Source of the DNA: Nectonema munidae
Taxonomy: Eukaryota > Nematomorpha > Nectonematoida > Nectonematidae
DNA length: 64,000 nucleotides
Reading direction: 5' to 3'
Assembly: GCA_030549495.1 (NCBI GenBank)
Contig: JAUIRK010000101.1
Coordinates: 62,001-126,000, forward strand
Shown here: positions 37,701 through 45,906 of the stretch, one piece after another
Layout of the letters: each line of letters begins with the position of its first letter
How positions within the stretch are numbered: the first letter of the stretch is position 1
The notes under the pieces: model-generated
The model's database searches: none
The model's input: the letters and a program-made list of their open reading frames with translations, nothing else
Told to the model about the DNA's origin: nothing
Program-made: the position numbers and the translations under genes

Positions 37701-40700
37701 ATCACTGTTTTATGACCCACGGACTCATAGGTAATTAATTTTTCCACATCTTTCTTAAACCAAGTGATTGCAATCTTCAATTGGAAGCTATCAGCAAAAG
37801 CCATCAATCTTTTTCGGTCAGCATTTCTTGTTCCAAAGTTCAAACCACCATGTACATCTCCATGACCGTCGCAATATTTTCCAACATGTCCATTAAAATC
37901 ACCTAAAATGACACACTTTCCTTGCACCTTCAGCATCACTAGTCAAACTTGCGTAAAGGGATATCCTATCACTCACACGTTTCATAGCATAACTTTTTGT
38001 GCCCACTTCGAGTTTACGTTAAAGATTGAAGACATGATCCTCGTATTTCTATTTGCCCCATCTACCCGAGGACTTGTAAATAGGAACATTGTTTCATAAA
38101 ATGGATATTTCGCTGCATTATCATATAAGTTTAGTTAGAGCAAGAGTTTTATGACCGAATGCCTTTCCTGCCGTCAATCACAGTTTTAAGCGGTGGGCCT
38201 AGCCTTTGTTCTGATAAGCAAGACCTACAAGGTAGCAGGTAATTGATTTCGGAGTTATTTACTCTTAGAGCCCCCTTAGACCAATAATAACGAGCGAGCT
38301 CTGCCCGAAGCTATAAGTTATAGCACCTATTACTCGCTTTGCACCTTTAGGCCATTCAGTTAAAACAACTCCGCCACGGAAAGACAGGTCTAGAGATTCG
38401 CTGTAAGAGGCTATTTGAGACGCGAGCCTTATGAGACATTTCGAGGAGAATAAGAGCTTATCCTTATTCCCTGCCTCGACATTTACAGCATTAGAGTCCA
38501 CTCCCTTTATGCTATTATAAGGAGTCTATTTATAATAGATGATCCTCAAAATAAAAACCCATTTTTAAGAGTGTCTTCGTTTAGACTAGGTACGGTAAAG
38601 AGGTTAATTTATCTCAACATGTCGTGATCCGTACTACAAGAAAAAGTTCAGTTTTGCTTTCAATTTCGTATCCTTAAAATTATCTTGTTCAGTGGAATTT
38701 TTTTAATGTAATAATACCAAATACGGAGAACTCCAGATAGTTTAAAGAGATCATAAAAACATACAACGATGTAAGTTTTAATTATCATGATTGCCTCATC
38801 TTGTAAAATGGTTTTAACCAAAAGTTACTTTTGTTTTTTCCCTATAGATGTCTTCGTGCCATTGTGAATTGATCCGTGTGCCAAACTTGGCACGCGCGCC
38901 TTAGGTTGCCGGCCCCGGGTATATATTATGTAAACCAGTGGCGTAATCTGGGCTTGAATGTAAGCGTGTGTAATTTTTAAAATGTAGAAATCCAATCACA
39001 TAAATTACCTGTTTCGAACCCCAGTATCTACAAGGTGCCTTCTTCCTTGAGTATTCTATCTGCCTCCGCCTTAATTATTTTATTATAAAGCCTTGCCTTT
39101 TTTTTACGTAATGTCCCAAGTAAGATAGAAATGTTCCGAATTAAAAGCTTTTGGTTGGTTGAGGACAAATACACAGCGCCTGTTTGTCTTTTTTTTGATG
39201 CGCACGTCGTAATAGGCATATTTTTCCTATGTGTTCCATGATCCGTTTATCCTAATATGTGTCTTGATTTTTGACGGATATCGAGGAAAAAGTAGCCTGA
39301 GATTTGGAAAAATAATACGATTTGAAGGTGCTCTTTTTTTGGCTTCTATAAAGTTAAAGGTTTTCAGAAATGAGACCAAACAGTGCATTTCTTGAAACTA
39401 TTAGCGTATAAGATTTGATGATAGACTCGAAGTGAAGACCTTGCTGTTCTAGATTTCAGAGAAATCAGTGTTTGTCAAAAACTTTTTAACATTATCCCCT
39501 TTTCAAGATCCCTTTAGAAACTTTATATTTCATTTAAATCCAAGAAATGTATCAGTCGTAAGTAGGAACAGAAATTGAGAACCGGAATATTGCGAAAACC
39601 AGGAGTCACAGGCAAAAAAGTCCATATTGAGCTATAGTTTTAGTTGGTTATATCCTTTCATTAATCTTTTCTTTTCAGAATAAGAATATGATGAGAATAG
39701 TCTTTCTTAGCTGAAATTTTAAATGTTTGCTAACTATCTGGATACAGTAGCGGTATTTTTGTGCGTATTGGGGTTAGATTCTGACATATGGAGTTTGAAG
39801 TTTTGAGTCAGGGTAGGATCTTCTAACTACTTGGGGGACTCGGATGCATCCATTAAAAAGCCTTAAGCTTTATGCAAACTATGAACGATTCTAAAAATAT
39901 TAAAGTCATTACATTTTAATTTTGATAAATATTACACACGATTACTAATATTTTTACATTTTATAAGATGAAAGTTGAATCACATCTCAAAAATATACAA
40001 AAATAATAATAATCCACAAATCGTAGGGGAGACATCCCACATATGTTATGATGAATCGTTATCTTTTTTTATTAAAGAATTTTCTCAATTGATGGGCTGC
40101 TTAGCTTTCGCAAACAACTTATCTTCATCTCCTTACGCGCAATTGTTTGACGACAATTCTTGGGATTTAATCATCGAGCTCTTCGTCAAAGACTTCTGCA
40201 TGATCAATGGCTTTTCTCGAGAAAGTCCTCTAATGGTGGTGTAAGCTTGCACCTCTTACTCATTAAAACTTAGCTTGCTAGTCTAATAGTAAATTAAAGA
40301 TAGGCGCTCGAAGTCCAAACCTTCTACTTTCAACATTTGAGAAATAGCGAATCAAGAAGGAATACTATGAAAAATAAGTCTGTTGCATGCTAATATTTTT
40401 TTTTCTGTTAAAAATGTCCTATCGCTTAGATTTCAATCATTGAAGACGATAATAACTTGCATTATACATATATGCATGTATTAAAAATTTAAAACTAATA
40501 TTAACTACAAAATTATATGGGCTTAATTAATTAGGGGAGATTGATATTCATATAGTTTTTTTGGGTGAGACAATGACGGGTAAATATTTTAGTGATATAA
40601 CGCGTGGCGAGTAGAGAATTTATCTTGCACTGTACACATTTTCTTATGCTTTTATATTGGAATATTTTTATTTAAATTTTCTTTAAGTTCCTTAGCTTTT

Positions 40701-41213
40701 AGCGGAACTAACACATACATACTGAAATTCTTTTAGTTCCAAAGCTAATAAATCCATTTCCTTCTTCTGTATAGACTGAATTGTGGAATCAAAGCGTATC
40801 CACCCCTCTTCAACATAAAGCAGATGATGCAGGAGAAGAGTGTCTCATGGAATTTTTTAAATGGCGACGAACTTCCGGTTATTCTTCGCGTGCACTTTTA
40901 ATTTTTTTGCATTATCCTGTTTCTTGTTGAAAAAGACTGAAGTAGAATTGGATGAGAAGTACAGGTATCATTCCATCTTTGCTTGTCCAATCCTTCGCCA
41001 AGAAAGCACACCAAGCAATCCGCCTATGCGGCTGGGGTGTGGTCATGTTATATCAAAAAATGCGCTTAACAAGCTTTCTAACACAGCCAAGTACGTCTAT
41101 TGATTCAGCTTTTCCCATTTTCACTACTTTCAAAACCTCTTTACTTCAGAACAAAGTGTCCGTACTGTCCAGAAGAAATTATTGTGGGGGAAGCACAAGA
41201 GGTTTTCTTTTGA
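22739..41213 (+). CDS. RMND5A: RMND5 homologue, RING-type subunit of the CTLH/GID E3 ubiquitin ligase (9 exons)
   Basis: Exons: 22739-22874, 30541-30659, 30720-30854, 32221-32321, 34901-35070, 40078-40240, 40775-40877, 40936-41090, 41150-41213. The joined frame is 381 codons (human RMND5A 391) with no break, and all splice phases agree. Exon 1 matches the family N terminus (CISVEQDL). Exon 2 gives [19 protein letters not shown]. Exon 3 carries the LisH segment, exons 4-5 the CTLH helices ([23 protein letters not shown]) and exon 6 [12 protein letters not shown]. Exons 8-9 form the degenerate RING: FACPIL (Cys326), CGH (344-346) and KCPYCP (364, 367). The protein ubiquitinates targets together with MAEA in the cytosol or nucleus. 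Intron 2 is GC-AG (AAG|GCAAGG); all others are GT-AG. An AATAAA lies at 41280. Confidence 0.93.
22875..24260. other. RMND5 intron 1, first part
   Basis: AT-rich intron. At about 23520 the block AGTGGTGTACCGATAAATCGG resembles a hAT-type MITE terminus, but no second end was found. Confidence 0.4.
24623..25101 (-). pseudogene. Tc1/IS630-type transposase, DDE C-terminal relic
   Basis: The minus strand reads [17 protein letters not shown], then [19 protein letters not shown] and EVIRKHL before a stop. This matches the DDE_3 pattern 'VxMDNAxxH...PPYSPxLNPIENxFSxxK' of the Tc1/mariner-IS630 superfamily. The second catalytic Asp (MDN) is visible. The usual Tyr-Ser before the last motif is altered. 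The upstream portion at 24916-25101 is in another frame ([16 protein letters not shown]). Confidence 0.65.
25431..25449. repeat. (GT)n microsatellite
   Basis: About nine GT units, ending 27 bp before the MULE target duplication. Confidence 0.85.
25486..27573 (-). mobile_element. MULE (Mutator-like) transposon with FLYWCH-type transposase
   Basis: A complete 2.09-kb element. The ends are inverted repeats made of a tandem GACATTTCATCA(C) motif: about four units at the left (25491-25552) and five at the right (27493-27568). CGTGTCACGACATTTCATC pairs with GGTTTCATGACATTTCATC at the tips. The 9-bp target duplication CAATTTTTT is perfect (25477-25485 and 27574-27582), within the 9-11 bp range of MULEs. 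A single transposase gene occupies the interior on the minus strand. The intact ends and duplication suggest a fairly recent insertion into RMND5 intron 1, although the gene inside is broken. Confidence 0.9.
25787..27105 (-). pseudogene. MULE transposase with N-terminal FLYWCH-like zinc finger (broken)
   Basis: Read on the minus strand: a FLYWCH/WRKY-GCM1-like finger ([19 protein letters not shown] ... HSHF) at 27105-26910. The MULE domain follows with [11 protein letters not shown] (first catalytic Asp, about 26570), then [15 protein letters not shown] (the CxxH box, about 26320). The C-terminal part reads WNHFENSV and [11 protein letters not shown]. These motifs define PF10551-type MULE transposases found with FLYWCH domains in arthropods. 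At least three reading-frame changes (near 26830, 26420 and 25985) break the gene; otherwise the order and length (about 430 residues) are complete. Confidence 0.85.
27690..27990 (-). pseudogene. LINE reverse transcriptase scrap
   Basis: The minus strand contains [17 protein letters not shown] followed by [13 protein letters not shown], the thumb-region signature that follows the reverse transcriptase catalytic core in CR1/Jockey-type LINEs. Only about 100 codons remain and there are several frame breaks. It lies between the MULE and the N-terminal part of the Tc1/IS630 relic. Confidence 0.65.
28060..28350 (-). pseudogene. Likely N-terminal helix-turn-helix of the Tc1/IS630-type transposase
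   Basis: The minus strand opens [20 protein letters not shown] then [10 protein letters not shown], followed by a shifted stretch. Such a start is typical of the helix-turn-helix DNA-binding head of IS630-type transposases. It is in the right orientation to belong with the DDE relic at 24623-25101. The assignment is an inference from context. Confidence 0.45.
28360..29690. other. RMND5 intron 1, third part
   Basis: AT-rich intron sequence with no feature beyond the putative transposon terminus at about 29050-29105. Confidence 0.4.
29690..29827. mobile_element. piggyBac-type MITE, copy 2
   Basis: Bounded by TTAA at both ends. It shares TTGACTTTACAAAAAT, ATCGTCTGCGTTTAT and TCTGATTATTCTGGTCG with the element at 58590-58731, in the same orientation. 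Confidence 0.75.
29975..30130 (+). mobile_element. Probable SINE, second copy of the 20108 family
   Basis: GCGGCATGAGTAAGGTTGTC (A-box-like) and CAGGTTTGATCC (B-box-like) precede a tail TGAAAACACCTCGTAGCTCC. The layout is as at 20108-20250 but strongly diverged. Confidence 0.45.
30855..34129. other. RMND5 introns 3 and 4, no mobile element recognised
   Basis: Apart from exon 4 (32221-32321) I see only AT-rich intron sequence. The 79-codon frame at 33153-33392 and minus frames near 33550-33790 have no recognisable content. Confidence 0.45.
34130..34510 (+). pseudogene. piggyBac-like transposase relic in RMND5 intron 4
   Basis: The plus strand gives [13 protein letters not shown], then [18 protein letters not shown] and WILIS, then [15 protein letters not shown]. 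Last comes a Cys-rich end: [20 protein letters not shown] and [11 protein letters not shown]. These match the piggyBac order 'YNxxMGGVD', '[19 protein letters not shown]', RNase H-fold end and the C-terminal zinc finger ending 'CFxxYH'. The frame changes at least twice and the N-terminal half is missing. Same strand as the host gene. Confidence 0.75.
35360..38080 (-). mobile_element. RTE-type LINE, minus strand, degenerate
   Basis: Read on the minus strand. The endonuclease reads [65 protein letters not shown] and [11 protein letters not shown] (37940-37520). The reverse transcriptase has [17 protein letters not shown] (about 36920), [18 protein letters not shown] (about 36560), [14 protein letters not shown] and [10 protein letters not shown] (about 36290). 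The C-terminal [20 protein letters not shown] and [10 protein letters not shown] (35780-35560) are typical of the RTE-like family often misnamed 'craniofacial development protein 2'. The FADD box is disturbed, the N-terminal endonuclease third is deleted, and multiple frame breaks show a dead copy. Confidence 0.8.
38100..38540 (-). other. GC-richer block next to the LINE, perhaps its 5' region
   Basis: About 440 bp with base composition unlike the surrounding intron. It contains GGCAGGAAAGGCATTCGGTC on the minus strand and a 78-codon minus frame (38265-38501) of unknown character. It may be a 5' leader of the LINE or a separate short element. Confidence 0.4.
38930..40077. other. RMND5 intron 5, last part
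   Basis: A hAT-like terminus CAGTGGCGTAATCTGGGC starts at 38936 without a visible partner. A 63-codon minus frame (39028-39219; [18 protein letters not shown]) is not recognised. Otherwise plain AT-rich intron. Confidence 0.4.
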
Positions 41214-41278
41214 TTTTGGGAAAGGAAGATTGGAAATTTTTATTTAACTAAATTTAAGTATTTGTGTTTATATTTATG

Positions 41279-41284
41279 AATAAA
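41279..41284 (+). promoter_or_regulatory. Polyadenylation signal of RMND5
   Basis: AATAAA about 66 bp after the stop codon, within an AT-rich 3' UTR. Confidence 0.6.
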
Positions 41285-42049
41285 GGCAAAAAAGCTTTAA
41301 AAAATAAATAAACGTAATTTTAGAATCTTTTTCTATCTCATGCGTATAAATGGTAATTTCTGAATGAAAGTTCAGCATAAGCGGGATCGTAAAAGGGTTT
41401 GTCTTTTGAGCGATAGGAGAAGTGAGGATAGAAGAACTTGACATAGCCTGGATTGTCGAGCGCATCGTAGTAGTTCTGAAAAAAGAACGCGGTTGAAACA
41501 AACACAAATTTCAACGTGTACGAATCGTGGGCACTACCTTGCTTGAACCATTGCTTAGGGCGTTTCGGTGAACGTTGGAATTAGTTCTAAAATGCTGCTC
41601 TAAACACATGGAGTAGGAGTTTTGAAAGTTGAAATAATTCAAAGAATCATACTTGTTCTATAACGTAGAGGAAAGCCTTGGTAGGAAGGGGTGTACAGCT
41701 TCCTTTCCTTGCTATCATGAGTGACGGAGTAGTCTAAGTAAATAAGATAAGATTCGTGACTGAAATTTTTCTCAATTCTTTTAAAAGTTTAAATCCAATT
41801 TAAGTATTTTTTTTCCTTGGAGTTTAATATCTTGTGTTGTTTCAGTTGTATTTTGTTCTAGTGTGTATTACGGTTATGACATTTTGTATTCATTTAATAA
41901 AATGATTTTTATTTGTCAAATTAAAAAAAAAAGTTACGCGCTTCTTGAATTGGAATATTGGAAAAAATCATAAAAATTATTTATTTGAAAATTATAACTA
42001 AATTATTTTACTACAGCTGATAAATATTTGTTGCTTTTACAGGTATTGT

Positions 42050-43600
42050 GAAGCTCTTCCATCATTTTTACCTCTCTTTCTGCTATCATATTTGTACGAG
42101 GGATATAAGAATAGACTTTAAATTGAAACTTTTTAAAGCATTTGGATATTTTAATTCAATGAGACAAGTTTGAAGATCATTATATATTTCTTTAGAGTAT
42201 AATTGATTTGAAAACTATGCTCTTACCCAAGTATTAGCTATAAAATCACAGGAACTTTAACTGGTTCTCCACTCTGGAATTAAAAAGAGAGCAACTAAAG
42301 TTAATATTGCTCTAGAATTCCATCTTGAATTCTGAATGGTTTTTCCCATTTTATACAAGGCTACGTGTGTTCTTTGTTATAAAAATTATAAGCTTCACAT
42401 AATTCAAAAAGAAATTTAAAATCATCTCTCCAACCTAGGTTTTCTTTAATTAGAAAGTCCTTTTGCCCTAAATAGTTTTTTTGTAATTTTTCATAACTTT
42501 CTAAAATTTCTTTAATAAAACTATAATGAAGATTTCTCATTCAGATTTTTGTTTATAAAAAATCAAGAAAATGGCCCAAAATTAAGTCAAGAATGTGATA
42601 TTGTCATCAATTAATTGAGGTTTCTCAAAATGTCCTTTTTCAAATTGATCAAAAGTTTAGCAATCACACTATTTTTTCGGCCTGTATTTAGTGCAGTAGT
42701 GTCGATAATAATCATAACAGTATACTTCCACGCGTTATATTCATCAAGTAGATCTTTCAAAGCAGAAAATATATCCTGAGCATATCCTGTTTTACAAAAC
42801 AGAATGGCAACGTAAAGATTTCTTTGTGGATTGCTCAAACAAACAACTTGGTATTTTTGATTTTCTTTCCATCAAAATCCAAAAAAAAATTTTCTTTATG
42901 TATGTAATAACAAAGCTTCTCTTTAATTTTGTATGAATTTTTTATTAATTGACGCCATATACCTGTCAGATGGCGTAGGAACGTCACATCCTTGGTCAAA
43001 TAGTTTCTTTAAAACAGTAGCTGTTTTTCTTGTGAAATTTACTTGTCAGCATAATTTGATAGCAGTCTTAGTTTTTTGATATGTTTTTGGACAATTAAAT
43101 TTCAGATCAAAATCGTAATCCCCTTCTGATTCTTCTTCGCTTGAAATATCAAATTTCTTAACTTGAAATTCGGATGTCGAAGAAATATTTTTTATCCGCT
43201 TAGAAAGATGAATTTTAGACAAAGGTGCAATCTTTTGCGTTTTGTTTGTAACCAGTTTGCCCTTTGGATGTAATTTGTTGAAAATAAAAATCTTTACAAA
43301 GCCATACACCAGTTTTTTTTAGTAATGTCAAAAACCGACGTTGGACTTTTTTCACATTCTTAATTATATCTTTTTTTTTATATTTTTCAAAGTTCACCAT
43401 TAATATTAGAAACAACTTGTTTAGATATAAAAGGAAAATTAAATTTTTGCCCCGAAGTCCTAAAAATCTACAGACAATGTTTCTATTTAAAGGAAACTTA
43501 CACATCAAAAAATTAAGTTCTTTAATTTCAGGAATATTTAAACGTCGCTTTGTTTTTCTTTTTAAATTTTTGATCCATATAGAAGAAGCTCAACTTATTT
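42050..43600 (-). pseudogene. Relic of a transposase-like family (DTTxxNTG type)
   Basis: Minus strand, from 5': RRLNIPEIKELNFLMC; a charged SSEEESEGDYDFDLKF; DQGCDVPTPSDRYMASINKK; FGFDGKKIKNTK; AQDIFSALKDLLDEYNAWKY; IIDTTALNTGRKNSVIAKL (42690). Then NLGWRDDFKFLFELCEAYNF; SRWNSRAILTLVALFLIPEW. The order agrees with a large uncharacterised family in aphids, Hydra and other invertebrates (patterns 'FDGKKI', 'DTTxVNTGxxxGVVxxLQ', 'LHNARWNSRA'). I recall it as mobile and RNase H-like, but its class is not settled. At least six frame changes. It lies between the RMND5 3' end and the minus-strand microexon gene. Confidence 0.65.
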
Positions 43601-44831
43601 TTTAGGGAAAATTTATTTTTAAAGTCCATTTTATTTTAAGTAATAATCTGTATAAGTACTACATAAACAAAAAAAAATAAAAAATAATTTTTCCTACAAA
43701 AACAAAAAATTATTTATAAAACGGGTTTTATTAATTAAAATAATTAATTTTAATCTTCAAAATTATTAATTTTTAAGCTATTGGCTAATCATTAAGTTTG
43801 AGTTTATAAACTTATAAAAAGTTTGAAAATTGTAAGATGTGCAAATTCCAATCTGAAGGCGCAGCATTTCTGCAAAACTAAATGAAATGAGTAATGAAAA
43901 ACAAATTAGTAACTAAAATGTCATCCAAAAAAACAGCAGGACTATTTTTCTTAAAAAAAAAAAGTCATAACCCTAGTGTGTGTATACTAGTTTCTAATAT
44001 AATATATAAGGAAGGTATTAACTGGCCTTAGTCTTAATCATTTATATATAAATAAATAAATAAATACCAGTGTAGTATGAGCTTAAAATTTTTATATGAA
44101 ATGATCTGTCATTTATGATTTAATATAAAAATACCTAGATGCAAATATCATATTTTTTCAACGAAGTTTTTAATCCAAATTTGAGATGCAATATTTCCAA
44201 ATTAGATAATGCCTTTCAATAATCCCTCGCTTATTGTAATTTATAAAAGTAAATTTACAAACAACTTTAGAAGGAATTTTACAAATATTACTCCTGCATT
44301 TTATACATTGCCTTGATAATAATCTGTCTTCTTTTGAAACACAGGGGGAACACATAGCTCTGATTTTCAAAACCATAATACTTGATATTCCAGAAAAAGT
44401 TATCTTGACTTCATAGACTCTTTTAAAAAACCCATTTTTTTATGTAAATTTTTTCCCACTTTGTTTATTATTGGGAAAGTCGTCAAGTTAAATGTTGCTA
44501 TCGCCCATGAATTTAAAATACTAATGTCAAGATAATTGCAAAATGCAACAAAAGTTCACTTTTTTTGGGTTTATAAGATTTAAATCTTGTATGTTCGCTA
44601 CATCTACTCCACCTTTGAGTTTGTTGTAAGAAAGTAAGCTTTAAAGTTTTGATGCAACGTTTCTAATCTGTACATTTTTATGTTGGAAGGGCCTAATGTA
44701 ATCAACTTAAGTTCAGGCTAGCATGCCTTTTAGGACCCCCTGGTGATAGTGACACATTGTCTGCTTCACCGAGAAAAGTCAGCTTCTCGATAAATGTCAC
44801 TTGAGCTTAACACTGTTATAAATGTTAGAAC
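43600..44831. other. Gene-free stretch with one Cys-rich minus frame
   Basis: A 68-codon minus frame (44170-44376) with CSPCVSKEDRLLSRQCIKC and SNIC has the Cys spacing of a piggyBac C-terminal finger, but nothing upstream supports it. The rest is AT-rich without features. Confidence 0.35.
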
Positions 44832-45773
44832 CAGTGATTGCTAAACTGGCATATATGACAGACATGTTTTTAGAGTTGAATTTGCTGAATAAGTCCATGC
44901 AAGGAAAAGATGAGACTATAATCTGTGTCAGAAAAGTTCAAGGCTTTCAAAGCAAAGCTGAGGCTCTGGAAAGGTAAGATTGAACTAGCAAATACTGCGT
45001 CCTTTCCACTTTTGAACCTTTTCTGGAAGATGAAAAAGACGCCTCACTTCTGGCCTAACAAAGTGTCATTGAGCTGCATGAGAAATACAAATGTTTGCGA
45101 AGATCATTCGATATCCAAGCCGAGGATCTTTCAGAAGAAGAGTCTTTTATCCAAAATCTCCAAGAGGAGCTTATAGAGATCCTGCAACCCTTCGTTTTAA
45201 CTTTCAGCAACAAACTCTAAGTGTGTTCTGGAAACCAGTCCTTGGATTCAAGTCTGTGAATGTGTTATTGCCTTCGCTATAACCTATTTGTGTGAATCAT
45301 GATTTGCCCATCAAAACTAAAAGCTAAGATTGACGCTCTGGCTGCAACCGAAACATGATTTGAGGGTAACACTTTTCAAGACTGAACCACGAATAGGGAA
45401 ACTTTGCAACATGATTCAAGCCCAAAGCTCCAATTAAAATTAATTTACCATTTCACAGAAAAAATATATAACTTTAGCTTGTTTTTTAAAGAATGTGACA
45501 GAATATTATTCCAGAAGTGGTTGTTTTAACTAATGTCAAGTTTTAAATTCACCATGCTGTGAATATAATAAAATTTAATGATATTAATTTCGTCTTTCAC
45601 AACCTTAAAGTACCTCTCTTACAGATATATTCACTACAAGTGTCGTTTCTTACTTTTACAGCTAGCTAATCATATATAGTTTTAATAAAATATATGCAAT
45701 TAAATTAGTGGGGTCGTGGTCATATTTTGAGAAATATAATTGGGGTCGCCTAAAATAAGGTTAGGAACCACTG
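44832..45773 (+). mobile_element. hAT (Buster-like) element with ZBED5-like transposase remnant
   Basis: The left end CAGTGATTGCTAAACTGG and right end (inverted) CAGTGGTTCCTAACCTTA agree at most positions. The right flank GTCTAAAT has the nnnTAnnn form of Buster-type targets. Inside, the plus strand reads LELNLLNKSMQGKDETI, FKAKLRLWKGKIE, FDIQAEDLSEEES and PRIGKLCNMIQAQSSN before a stop. These are the hallmark phrases of ZBED5/GTF2IRD2-like hAT transposases, whose proteins end 'PRIEKLCxxxQAQ'. Most of the catalytic core is deleted and the frame is broken, so this is an internally deleted derivative. Confidence 0.75.
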
Positions 45774-45906
45774 GTCTAAATGAATAAGCTTGAAACGTGA
45801 AATAAAAACTGACCTTTGATGGAAGATCTCTTGCGCGGACGAGTGTCTTAATTTTTAATACATCTTTGTAAATTTGCAAAATAATCTTACAATGAACAAT
45901 CCTCAC

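Larger units (their letters stand above)
35143..38918. mobile_element. hAT (Buster-like) element carrying a nested LINE, in RMND5 intron 5
   Basis: The left end CAGGCGTCGGCAACC (35143) and right end GGTTGCCGGCCCCGG (to 38918) are inverted copies. Each is followed inward by GTGCCAAA and GCGCGTGCC blocks, as in many hAT ends. Flanks CTATAGAT (35135-35142) and GTATATAT (38919-38926) match at 6 of 8 bases and both have the nnnTAnnn form of Buster-type hAT targets. About 2.8 kb of the interior is a LINE on the minus strand, so the hAT is the older host. No hAT transposase motif was seen inside. Two separate truncated MITEs remain a possible alternative. Confidence 0.65.

Noticed and set aside
35399-38099. 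Many plus-strand frames of 60-150 codons
   Set aside because: They are antisense shadows of the minus-strand RTE-type LINE, rich in Phe/Ser/Leu as expected from its complement.
39028-39219. Small gene on the minus strand in RMND5 intron 5
   Set aside because: Basic 63-codon frame with no recognisable domain, no splice or start context and no repeat in the window; length is within chance for this composition.
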